A stretch of 64,000 nucleotides of DNA, taken from the NCBI GenBank assembly GCA_963791885.1, contig CAWBUL010000005.1:434001-498000 (forward strand), written 5' to 3'. Source of the stretch: CAVSUZ01 sp963791885 (GTDB taxonomy: Bacteria; Pseudomonadota; Alphaproteobacteria; Acetobacterales; Acetobacteraceae). The position numbers were made by a program, and so were the translations under genes. Positions 26,702-34,818 of this stretch are shown piece by piece. Each line of letters opens with the position of its first letter. The stretch's first letter is position 1. The notes beneath the pieces were generated by a model. The model worked only from the letters and a program-made list of their open reading frames with translations, had not been told where the DNA came from and searched no databases.

Positions 26702-28363
26702 ATGCGATCGCTGGGCAACTGGCTCGGTTTGGCTCTGCTGACCACGGTAGGCATCTCCGCGGTGAATGCAGCGAAGGCGGCGGAACCACCGAACATTCTT
26801 GTGATTCTCGCGGACGACATGGGCTATTCCGACGCAAGCCCGTACGGCGGTGAGATCTTCACACCGAACATCGCCCGGCTCGCCAACCAGGGAATGATGC
26901 TGACCGACTTCCATGTCGCGGCATACTGCGCCCCGACGCGCAGCAGGCTCGTCACCGGCGTCGATAATCACCTCGTCGGGCTAGGCAACATGGCCGAACT
27001 TCTGTCTGACAATCAGGCCGGCCAGCCGGGTTACGAGGGGTATCTGAACGGCCGCGCGGCAACGATCGCAACCATCCTGCACAATGCCGGCTATCACACC
27101 TACATGGCGGGCAAGTGGCATCTCGGCAAAACACCGGATTCCATCCCTGCCGCTCAGGGTTTTGAGCAGTCGGTGGGCGTGCTGGAGGGTGGCGCGGATA
27201 ACTGGGAGAATAAGTTGTACTCTCCCGGCTATAAGTCGGTCCACTTCTTCGACGGGCGCAAGGAACTTCAGCTTCCGCCCGACTTCTATTCAAGTGCCTT
27301 CTATGCTGACCGAATGATCAGCGATATCGACCAGGGCGCGGCGGACGGCAAGCCGTTCTTCGGCTATCTCGCGTTTCAGGCGGTGCATCAGCCGCATCAG
27401 GCGCCCGCGAATTTCACCGCCCGGTACATATCCACATACGCGGCCGGCTGGTCGGAGATCTCGTTGTTTCGCTACGAACGGCAGGTTGAGCTTGGCATCA
27501 TGCCGGCGGCCCTGACCATGACGCGTCCCGCGGAAGTGGACGACTGGAATACCCTGTCGCCGGATGAAAAGCGCATGGATGCCAAGCGCATGGCCGTCTA
27601 TGCCGGGATGCTCGAATACATGGACATGAGCATCGGTCGCGTACTGAACCATTTGCAGACGAAGGGCATGCTCGACAACACCGTTGTGGTGTTCATGAGC
27701 GACAACGGCGGTGAGGCAGCCAAGCTGCAATCCTATTTTCCGGACTACTACGCCAAGAACTTCGACCTGAGTTACGAGCATCTGGGCGAGAAAGGCTCCT
27801 ACTCAGAATACGGACCGGGCTGGGCCTCCACCTCCATGACGCCGTTCAGGAATTTCAAAGGGTCAGCGGCAGAGGGCGGCGTGCGGGCGCCATTCGTCAT
27901 CCGCTATCCGGGTCACGTGACCGAAGGCGGCCGGTCGGCCGCCTTTGCCTATGTCTTGGATGTCGTACCGACCTTGCTCGAATTCGCAGGCGTCAAACTG
28001 AGCCCCAGTGACGCTGCATTGCCCGGCGGCAAGAGCATGGTGCGCCTCCTCGAGGGCACTTCGAGCCAGGTCCACGCACCATCCGAGCCGGTCGGTTATG
28101 AAGCAGCGGGCGGCGCCGCCGTCTATCGCGGCGATGACAAACTCGTCCGCAGCGCGCCGCCCTATGGTGACCGGATGTGGCGGCTTTACGATATCGCGAC
28201 GGATCCGACCGAATCGCATGACCTGGCGCAATCAGATCCCGCGCTGATGCAAAGCGTGCTGGCCGATTACGCCGCCTACGTGAAAAAGAACCATGTCATC
28301 GAGGTTCCACCGAATTACGACGTGATCAAGCAGGCACAGGCCAACGCGGCCAAAGCGAAATAA
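26702..28363 (+). CDS. secreted arylsulfatase-family sulfatase
   Basis: A 553-residue sulfatase that would hydrolyse sulfate esters in the periplasm. A signal peptide (LLTTVGISAVNAAKA) is followed by VILADDMGYSD, where Asp 38 and 39 bind the metal. The formylglycine motif is CAPTR with Cys 76, which an anaerobic or copper-type maturase or FGE must modify; none is seen here. Further marks are AGKWHLGK and FMSDNGGEA. The C-terminal YRGDDKLVRSAPPYGDRMWRLYDI is the usual sulfatase tail. It may release sulfate or a sugar for the neighbouring transporter, which is only inference. Confidence 0.9.
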   Translation: MRSLGNWLGLALLTTVGISAVNAAKAAEPPNILVILADDMGYSDASPYGGEIFTPNIARLANQGMMLTDFHVAAYCAPTRSRLVTGVDNHLVGLGNMAELLSDNQAGQPGYEGYLNGRAATIATILHNAGYHTYMAGKWHLGKTPDSIPAAQGFEQSVGVLEGGADNWENKLYSPGYKSVHFFDGRKELQLPPDFYSSAFYADRMISDIDQGAADGKPFFGYLAFQAVHQPHQAPANFTARYISTYAAGWSEISLFRYERQVELGIMPAALTMTRPAEVDDWNTLSPDEKRMDAKRMAVYAGMLEYMDMSIGRVLNHLQTKGMLDNTVVVFMSDNGGEAAKLQSYFPDYYAKNFDLSYEHLGEKGSYSEYGPGWASTSMTPFRNFKGSAAEGGVRAPFVIRYPGHVTEGGRSAAFAYVLDVVPTLLEFAGVKLSPSDAALPGGKSMVRLLEGTSSQVHAPSEPVGYEAAGGAAVYRGDDKLVRSAPPYGDRMWRLYDIATDPTESHDLAQSDPALMQSVLADYAAYVKKNHVIEVPPNYDVIKQAQANAAKAK

Positions 28364-28386
28364 CCCCCAGCCCGTAGCCACGCTCC

Positions 28387-29962
28387 ATGCGCTCCGCTAC
28401 CACGGCGCGCATGCTATCCGCCGCCCGCCCCGCACGACCCGGTCGCGCCGGCTACTATCTTGTTGCCACCGTCCTCAGCCTCTCGGTCACGATGTTCTAT
28501 GCCTTCCACAAAGGCCAGGACGTCAACTGGGATCAACGCAACTACCACATCGCCATCCCCTTCCTGCTCTTGCACGGCACCTATTGGAGCAGCATCGCGC
28601 CAGCAGGAATCCAAAGCTGGTTCAATCCGCTCATCCTCATTCCGCAATATCTCGCCATCACGCACCTGCCGCCTATCGCCGCGACACTCGCTATCACTCT
28701 CGCGCAACTACCCGCCTATTTGATTTGCGCGCACATCTGCCGGCAGATTGCGCCTGACCCGACCCTCGCATTGCTCGGTTTTCTGCTCTGTCTCGCGAGC
28801 CCCATCGCGCTCTCGGAAGCGGGCACAACGTATGTCGATCTTGTCACCGCCATACCAGTGCTGGGCGCCTACAGCTTGCTGCTGACCCCTCATCACTCAC
28901 CGCGGCGCTCCGCTGCAGCCGGCGCCCTGATCGGGATCGCCACCGCATTGAAGCTGACCAATGCTGTCTTCGCCTTCGGCACGGTCGCGCTGATCTGGCC
29001 CGCCCGCACAATGCCACGCCGCATCGCGTTGACGGTCATCACCGGAATGGCCGCGGCCTTGGCATTCCTGACCGTCGCCGGTTGGTGGCACTGGGCGCTG
29101 TGGCGTCATTTCGGCGATCCGATCTTTCCCTATTTTGCGCGCCTCTTTTCGCCGAACGCTCCGGTCTCCTACGGGACGGACGCGCGGTTCGGGCCGCGAT
29201 CCGTGTTCGCGCCGGTCACCTGGCCGTTTTATTGGGTGTTCGGCGGCAGCCCCAATCCGGGATTGCTATCCCCCGCCAGTGAGGTCGATCCGCGCGACGC
29301 CCGCTTCCTCCTGATCCTGCTCTGCATGGTTCTGGCGCTCGCGGTCCGGCGCGGACGCTCCCGCATGGAGGCGCAGCGGCGCGGACTGATCGGCGCCTGG
29401 ATCATCGGCTACCTGATCTGGATCGTCGTCTTCGCCGACCATCGCTACATGATCCCGCTCGAGTTGCTGGCCGGCTGCGTCATCCTGTGCTTCGCGATGA
29501 TACTGCCGAGCAGGAGGGCTCAGCTCGCCGTCCTCGCCCTCGCGTGCATCGTTTCGCTGATCGTGCTGCATGTGCCGCAATGGAACCGTGCGCCCTGGAC
29601 CGATCATTGGGACACGATTGCCGCACAGCCGATCCGCCTGGATGGACGGCCGCTCGTGTTCCTGCCTGACAAACCCACAGCCGTGATCGCCGCGAGCCTC
29701 ACGCCTCCTGTTCGGCTGGTTGGACTGGCAGATCCGATTGGACTGGATGCGCCGTCGTCGGTTTTCGCGCGCCAACTCACCGAGGAGCTCGAACGCGCCC
29801 GCCACGCAGCCCTACATCCTGCGCACAGGTCCGCTGCCCATGGCGGAACAGCAAATTCTGCGCCGCTACGGTCTGGTACAGACGGACCGGTGCCAAAAGA
29901 TCAGCCTTGCGCTGCTCAGCGCCCAGCTGTGTTCATTGGACCGCAACGCCCCAACGCCTTGA
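28387..29962 (+). pseudogene. polytopic membrane protein, glycosyltransferase-like, frameshifted near C-terminus
   Basis: A membrane protein of about 525 residues with around ten hydrophobic helices. The first loop holds GQDVNWDQRNYHIAIPFLLL, where an acidic residue near the first helix resembles GT-C type glycosyltransferases; later helices include GALIGIATALKLTNAV. After FARQLTEELERAR the frame turns low-complexity, while the next forward frame continues sensibly as QPYILRTGPLPMAEQQILRR and ends LCSLDRNAPTP with a stop at 29962. A +1 shift is therefore inferred near 29795-29812. If the shift is real the protein has a garbled tail to 29991. Function is not established. Confidence 0.6.
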
Positions 29963-30052
29963 CCCCACCCGCCTCTCCGGCGGTAAACTGAGGGGTAATC
30001 CATGCCGGCCGCCCCCGCGGCCTCCACCCGCACAGATCGAACGGGAGCGAAC

Positions 30053-30946
30053 ATGCCGAGCCTTACCTATGCCTCACCGGCAACGGCCCAGGAAGCCGTT
30101 GCTCTTCTTGCCGGCGCGTCCGGCACGGCCAAATTGCTATCAGGCGGAACCGATCTGCTGGTTCAGCTGCGGTCCGGGCGGGTGAAGCCGGACCTGATCG
30201 TCGATACCAAGCATATCGACGGCATCCTGGGCATCCGCCAGGAGAACGGCGGCTGGATCATCGGCGCCGCCACCCCCGGTGCGGTGATCGAAGCGCATGA
30301 GGGCCTGAAGAAAGACTGGCCTGGCGTGGTCGAGGCCATGGACCTGATCGGGTCCACCCAGATCCAGGGCCGCGCGACGCTGGTTGGGAACCTGTGCAAC
30401 GCCTCCCCCGCCGCCGATAGCGTGCCCGCCATGATCGCCGCTGGCGCCATCGCCGTGGTAGTCGGCGGCAAGGGCACGCGGGAGGTCCCGGTCGAACAGA
30501 TCCCCGTCTCCCCCGGCCGCACGTCGCTGGCGAAGGATGAGTTCGTCCTCGCGATAAAGCTGCCGAAACCGGCGCCGCGCACCGGCGACGCCTATCTGCG
30601 CATGATCCCGCGCACGGAAATGGACATCGCCGTGGTCGGCTGCGGCATCTGCGTGACCCTGGATGAAAAGGGCGTCTGCACGGCAGCCAAGGTCTCGCTC
30701 GGCGCCGTGGCGCCCACGCCGCTCATCGTGAAAGACGCCGCGGCAGCGCTGATCGGCCACACGCTGGACGATGCAACGCTCGCAAAGCTCGACGCTGCGG
30801 CCCGCGTTATCTGCAACCCCATCAACGACAAGCGTGGCACGATCGACTACCGCACCAAGGTGGCCGGCGTGCTCGCCCGCCGCACCGCCGCCATCGCGTT
30901 CGACCGTGCGAAAGGCATCACGCATCCAGCAAAGGTCCATCACTGA
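30053..30946 (+). CDS. molybdenum hydroxylase FAD-binding subunit (CoxM/XdhB-type)
   Basis: A 297-residue FAD subunit. The N-terminal SLTYASPATAQEAVALL and SGGTDLLVQLRSG, then GSTQIQGRATLVGNLCNASPAAD, form the two FAD-contact segments of the CODH/xanthine dehydrogenase medium subunit. The C-terminal domain (TAAKVSLGAVAPTPLI) completes it. ATG at 30053 has GGGAGCGA upstream; the 17-codon extension in frame is unlikely. First gene of the three-subunit operon M-S-L. Confidence 0.9.
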   Translation: MPSLTYASPATAQEAVALLAGASGTAKLLSGGTDLLVQLRSGRVKPDLIVDTKHIDGILGIRQENGGWIIGAATPGAVIEAHEGLKKDWPGVVEAMDLIGSTQIQGRATLVGNLCNASPAADSVPAMIAAGAIAVVVGGKGTREVPVEQIPVSPGRTSLAKDEFVLAIKLPKPAPRTGDAYLRMIPRTEMDIAVVGCGICVTLDEKGVCTAAKVSLGAVAPTPLIVKDAAAALIGHTLDDATLAKLDAAARVICNPINDKRGTIDYRTKVAGVLARRTAAIAFDRAKGITHPAKVHH

Positions 30947-30947
30947 T

Positions 30948-31436
30948 ATGAGCAAGCATCACGTCACCACCACGATCAACGGCGAACCGGTCGAGTTCCT
31001 GTGCGAAACGCAGGAAACGATGCTGGACGTCCTGCGCAACACGCTGAACCTGACGGGCAGCAAGGAAGGCTGCGCATCAGGCGATTGCGGTGCCTGCAGC
31101 GTCATCTGCGACGGCAAGCTGATCTGCTCTTGCCTGATGCTTGGCGTGGAGGCCGAGGGCTGCAGCATCACCACGGTCGAAGGCATCGCCAATGGCGACG
31201 AACTGCACCCGGTGCAGCGCAAGTTCCTCGAGCATGCCGCACTGCAATGCGGGTTCTGCACGCCGGGGCTGATCGTCGCGACCAAGGCGCTGTTGGATGA
31301 GATCCCGAACCCGACAGAGGAGGAAGCCCGCTACTACCTGGCCGGCAACCTCTGCCGTTGCACCGGCTACGACAAGGTCATCCGCGCGGTGATGGACGCC
31401 GCCGCCGAAATCCGAGGAGAGAAGAGGGCCGCATGA
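30948..31436 (+). CDS. molybdenum hydroxylase [2Fe-2S] subunit (CoxS-type)
   Basis: A 162-residue iron-sulfur subunit linking the molybdenum site to FAD. Cluster motifs are CASGDCGACSV with the later ICSC, and CGFCTPGL with CRCTGYDKV. Spacing from the FAD gene is 1 bp, and its stop overlaps the ATG of the large subunit. Confidence 0.92.
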   Translation: MSKHHVTTTINGEPVEFLCETQETMLDVLRNTLNLTGSKEGCASGDCGACSVICDGKLICSCLMLGVEAEGCSITTVEGIANGDELHPVQRKFLEHAALQCGFCTPGLIVATKALLDEIPNPTEEEARYYLAGNLCRCTGYDKVIRAVMDAAAEIRGEKRAA

Positions 31437-33733
31437 ATTACATTGCATCCAAGCCGGCCCTGAAGGTCGTCGGCACAAGGCCCATCCGCCCTGACGGCGT
31501 GGACAAGGTCACAGGCCGCGCGCAGTTCGGTGCCGATATGGCACTGCCCGGCATGCTGTGGGCCAAGGTGGTGCGCAGCCCCCACGCGCATGCGAAGATC
31601 GTAAAGATCGACGCCTCTCGCGCGTTGAAGCTGCCCGGCGTGAAGGCAGTCATCACCGCCGAGGACCTGCCCGATATCGCCAGCGAGGAAGCCTTCGTCG
31701 GCGAAGGTCCGATGAACTTCCGCGACCTGTCGCGCAACTGCATCGCCCGCGACAAGGTGCTGTACGAAGGCCATGCCGTCGCTGCGGTGGCCGCCATTAG
31801 CCAGTCCATCGCCGAAGAAGCGGTGAACCTGGTGGACGTCACTTACGAAGTCCTGCCCTTCGTCATCGACGTGGAAGACGCGATGAAGGACGACGCGCCG
31901 CTGCTCCACGACGACCTGTTCACCGCCAACATGGAGCCGAAGCCGACCAAGCCATCCAACATCGCCAAGCGCGTCTATTTCGCCAAAGGCGACGCAGAAG
32001 GCGCGTTCAAAGGCGCCGACGTGATCGTGGAAGGCCGCTACACGACCGTTCCGGTCCATCAGGCCTATATCGAACCGCATGCCTGCGTGGTGCAGGTGGC
32101 GGCGGACGGCCAGGCCGTGGTGTACAGTTCATCCCAAGGGCAGTTCATGGTGCGCGCCTATTGCGCCAAGCTGCTGGGTTGGGATCTGGCAAACATCCGC
32201 GCCGTGCCGCTGGAAATCGGCGGCGGGTTTGGCGGCAAGACACTGGTCTATCTGGAACCGCTGGCCCTGGCGTTGGCAAAGAAGACCGGGCGGCCGGTGA
32301 AAATGCAGATGACGCGGGAGGAAGTGTTTCGCGCCTCCGGCCCGACCTCGGGCACGGTCATCGACGTGAAGATTGGCGCGAAGCGCGACGGCACGATCGT
32401 GGCCGCGAAGGAGGTGCTGAAATATCAGGCGGGCGCCTTCCCCGGCTCGCCCATTCAGCCCGGCTGCATGTGCGGCTTCGCGATGTACGACATCCCGAAT
32501 GTCGAGGTACTGGGCTTTGACGTGGTGTCCAACAGGCCGAAGGTTGCGGCCTACCGCGCCCCCGGCGCACCGATGTCGTCCTTCGCTGTTGAGAGCGCGA
32601 TGGACGATCTCGCGCGGAAGCTTGGCGTGGACCCCATCATCCTGCGCGAGAAGAACGGCGCGCGCGATGGCAGCAAGACCCACTACGGGCCGACGCATCG
32701 CGACATCGGCTTCATTGAGACGCTGGAGGCCGCGAAGAATAGCGAGCACTACCGCACACCGCTTGCTCGCACGCCGGGCAAAGCGATTGGTCGCGGCGTG
32801 GCCTGCGGCTTCTGGTTCAACATCGGTGGCGAGTCCTCCGGCGCCTGCCACATCAATGAGGACGGGACGGCCACGATCGTCTCCGGCAATCCGGATATCG
32901 GCGGCTCGCGCGCTTCGATGGCCATTATGGCAGCCGAGGTGCTGGGCATTCCGGTGGAGAAGGTGCGTCCAATCGTGGGGGATACGGCCTCGATCGGGTT
33001 CAGCCACGTCACGGGCGGCAGTCGGGTGACATTTGCCACGGGTATGGCGGTCACGCAGTCCGCCGAGCGTGTGGTGGATCAGCTCAAGGCCCGTGCCGCG
33101 GCGATCTGGGAGATCCCCGAGGAGGCAGTGGACTGGCGGGACGGCATGGCCTACCCGGCCGGCTCCAACGCCGGCGGGTTCGAGCCGCTGTCACTGGCCG
33201 AGATCGCGCTGCGCGCGGCGAAGACCGGCGGCCCGATCAGCGCCGAGGTCTCCATCAACGCGCAGGGTGCCGGCCCCGGCTTCGGCTGCCATGTCTGCGA
33301 CGTAGAGGTCGATACCGAGACCGGGCAGGTGAAGATCCTGCGCTACACGGCGGTCCAGGATGTCGGCAAGGCGATCCACCCGAGCTACGTCGAAGGCCAG
33401 ATCCAGGGCGGGGCCGCGCAGGGCATCGGCTGGGCGCTGAATGAGGAGTACATCTACAACGCCAAGGGTCAGATGGAGAATCCGGGCTTCCTGGATTATC
33501 GCTGCCCCGTCGCGTCCGACCTGCCGCTGATCGAGGCGGTCATCGTGGAAGTGCCCAACCCCCGCCATCCGTTCGGCGCCAAGGGGGTGGGTGAGGTGCC
33601 CATCGTCCCGCCCATGGCCGCAGTCGGCAACGCGATCCGTGACGCGATCGGCATCCGCATGCCGGACCTGCCTATGTCGCCGCCGAAGATCCGGGCGGCA
33701 CTGGACGAGGCGGCGGAGAAGAAAGCCGCCTGA
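31433..33733 (+). CDS. molybdenum hydroxylase large subunit (CoxL/XdhA-like)
   Basis: A 766-residue molybdopterin subunit. GVDKVTGRAQFGADM and the substrate-channel region open it; the cofactor motif is IGGGFGGKT, the segment at the active-site loop is AYRAPGAPMSSFAVE, and the catalytic glutamate lies in FGAKGVGEVP. The loop lacks the AYRCSFR signature of form I CO dehydrogenase and the AYRGAGR of form II, so CO oxidation is unlikely; an aldehyde, purine or aromatic acyl-CoA substrate is possible. It overlaps the [2Fe-2S] gene by 4 bp and is followed after 6 bp by a MoaD/ThiS-like gene. Confidence 0.9.
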   Translation: MNYIASKPALKVVGTRPIRPDGVDKVTGRAQFGADMALPGMLWAKVVRSPHAHAKIVKIDASRALKLPGVKAVITAEDLPDIASEEAFVGEGPMNFRDLSRNCIARDKVLYEGHAVAAVAAISQSIAEEAVNLVDVTYEVLPFVIDVEDAMKDDAPLLHDDLFTANMEPKPTKPSNIAKRVYFAKGDAEGAFKGADVIVEGRYTTVPVHQAYIEPHACVVQVAADGQAVVYSSSQGQFMVRAYCAKLLGWDLANIRAVPLEIGGGFGGKTLVYLEPLALALAKKTGRPVKMQMTREEVFRASGPTSGTVIDVKIGAKRDGTIVAAKEVLKYQAGAFPGSPIQPGCMCGFAMYDIPNVEVLGFDVVSNRPKVAAYRAPGAPMSSFAVESAMDDLARKLGVDPIILREKNGARDGSKTHYGPTHRDIGFIETLEAAKNSEHYRTPLARTPGKAIGRGVACGFWFNIGGESSGACHINEDGTATIVSGNPDIGGSRASMAIMAAEVLGIPVEKVRPIVGDTASIGFSHVTGGSRVTFATGMAVTQSAERVVDQLKARAAAIWEIPEEAVDWRDGMAYPAGSNAGGFEPLSLAEIALRAAKTGGPISAEVSINAQGAGPGFGCHVCDVEVDTETGQVKILRYTAVQDVGKAIHPSYVEGQIQGGAAQGIGWALNEEYIYNAKGQMENPGFLDYRCPVASDLPLIEAVIVEVPNPRHPFGAKGVGEVPIVPPMAAVGNAIRDAIGIRMPDLPMSPPKIRAALDEAAEKKAA

Positions 33734-33739
33734 GTCGCG

Positions 33740-33988
33740 TTGCCGCGTGTTGTTTTTTCAGGCTCGGCCGCCGGTTCCTATACCGGCGGCCGAACTGAAC
33801 TTCAGGTCAACGCCACCACCTTCCGGCAGCTTGTGCGTGAACTGGATGACCGCTTTCCCGGCCTCGGCAAGCAGGTCGAGGACGGCATGGCCGTCGCGAT
33901 CGACGGGGTGATCTACCAGGACGCTTACGGTGTGACACTGCCGGAAGGGGCGGAGATCTTCCTGATCCCGAAGATCGCGGGTGGTTGA
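33740..33988 (+). CDS. MoaD/ThiS-like beta-grasp protein
   Basis: An 82-residue protein with a TTG start 6 bp after the large-subunit stop. TTFRQLVRELDDRFPGLGKQ, VAIDGVIYQD and the ending LPEGAEIFLIPKIAGG fit the ubiquitin-like sulfur-carrier fold, and the C-terminal Gly-Gly is what becomes adenylated and thiocarboxylated in MoaD and ThiS. Its tight link to a molybdenum hydroxylase operon suggests a role in cofactor sulfuration or substrate handling for this enzyme rather than general molybdopterin synthesis; no MoaE is nearby. Confidence 0.75.
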   Translation: MPRVVFSGSAAGSYTGGRTELQVNATTFRQLVRELDDRFPGLGKQVEDGMAVAIDGVIYQDAYGVTLPEGAEIFLIPKIAGG

Positions 33989-34039
33989 TCTGGAGATCTA
34001 ACCTGGCTATATCTGGCCAGATCCAGGAACCCTGATCCC

Positions 34040-34306
34040 ATGCAGGTCAACATATTGGACGCCAAGAACCGCCTGTCGGAGCTGCTCCGCGCTGCCCGAT
34101 CAGGTGAAGACGTGGTGATCGCCAACCGGGGCGAACCCGTTGCGCGTCTCTTGGCTGTTAGCGACGCACAAGCTCCCTGGCCTGAACGGGGCAATCCGAC
34201 CACGCTCCTGGACTGGCTGAAAACCCATCCGCTTCCACCCTATGCCCAGCGCTCCGGCGCGGAGATTGATGCGGACATCGAACAGGACCGCGCGTCCTGG
34301 GACTGA
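34040..34306 (+). CDS. Phd/VapB-type antitoxin
   Basis: An 88-residue antitoxin. MQVNILDAKNRLSELLRAA and ANRGEPVARLLA are the DNA-binding Phd/YefM fold; the C-terminal YAQRSGAEIDADIEQDR would wrap the toxin. The gene overlaps the following PIN-domain toxin, which is the usual order. It would repress its own promoter in the 50-bp gap before it. Confidence 0.88.
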   Translation: MQVNILDAKNRLSELLRAARSGEDVVIANRGEPVARLLAVSDAQAPWPERGNPTTLLDWLKTHPLPPYAQRSGAEIDADIEQDRASWD

Positions 34307-34698
34307 TCTATCTCGATACATGTCTCGTCATCTATTTGGTTGAGCGTCATCCGGTCTGGGCGGAGCGCGTGGCAGCCGCGATCGCCGATGCCGGCACATC
34401 CCGGTTCGCGATTTCGCCGCTGGTCGAACTCGAGTGTATGGTCGGGCCGCTCCGGCGGGGCGATCCCATCCTGCAGGAGGCGTACGAGTCTTTGTTCCGG
34501 CTGTTCGAGCCCCTCGACATGCCGCCAACGGTGTATCGGCAGGCAGCTGCGGCACGAGCACAGTTCGGTTTGCGAACGCCGGATGCGCTGCATCTGTCTT
34601 GTGCCCGCCATCATCGCTGTGACGCGCTGTGGACGAACGATGACCGGATCGCGCGCGCGTCGCACGGGATGGCCCTCAACGTGCTTGGAGCAGGCTAG
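34303..34698 (+). CDS. VapC-type PIN-domain toxin, probable CTG start
   Basis: A PIN ribonuclease of 132 residues if begun at CTG 34303, which overlaps the antitoxin stop (CTGA). The PIN acidic residues are Asp in IYLDTCLVIYL, Glu in LVELECM, Asp in RTPDALHLSCA and Asp in TNDDRIARA. A later TTG (34336) would drop the first catalytic Asp. No ATG, GTG or TTG exists upstream in this frame back to its stop, so either CTG is used or the start codon has mutated. Such toxins cleave tRNA or rRNA in known cases. Confidence 0.8.
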   Translation: MIYLDTCLVIYLVERHPVWAERVAAAIADAGTSRFAISPLVELECMVGPLRRGDPILQEAYESLFRLFEPLDMPPTVYRQAAAARAQFGLRTPDALHLSCARHHRCDALWTNDDRIARASHGMALNVLGAG

Positions 34699-34701
34699 TC
34701 T

Positions 34702-34751
34702 AGAGCGAGATCGCGCGAGGCGAATACGTCGGAGCGCGTGAATCTCGCTCT
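34702..34751 (+). repeat. palindromic repeat, copy 1
   Basis: 50-bp imperfect palindrome: AGAGCGAGAT at 34702-34711 pairs with ATCTCGCTCT at 34742-34751, and an inner stem CGCGC/GCGCG extends the hairpin. It lies 3 bp past the VapC-like stop. See the tandem copy and three more in this window. Confidence 0.85.
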
Positions 34752-34760
34752 CGAATAAAT

Positions 34761-34809
34761 AGAGCGAGATCGCGCGAGGCGGCACGTCGGAGCGCGTGAA
34801 TCTCGCTCT
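34761..34809 (+). repeat. palindromic repeat, copy 2 (tandem)
   Basis: Second copy in the same orientation, differing from copy 1 mainly in one central base; arms AGAGCGAGAT (34761-34770) and ATCTCGCTCT (34800-34809). Together the pair separates the convergent toxin and glucosidase genes and may end transcription from both sides. Confidence 0.85.
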
Positions 34810-34818
34810 CGAAATGTC

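Noticed and set aside
30053..33733. Carbon monoxide dehydrogenase
   Set aside because: The large subunit has AYRAPGAP at the active-site loop instead of the Cys-containing loop of form I or the AYRGAGR of form II.
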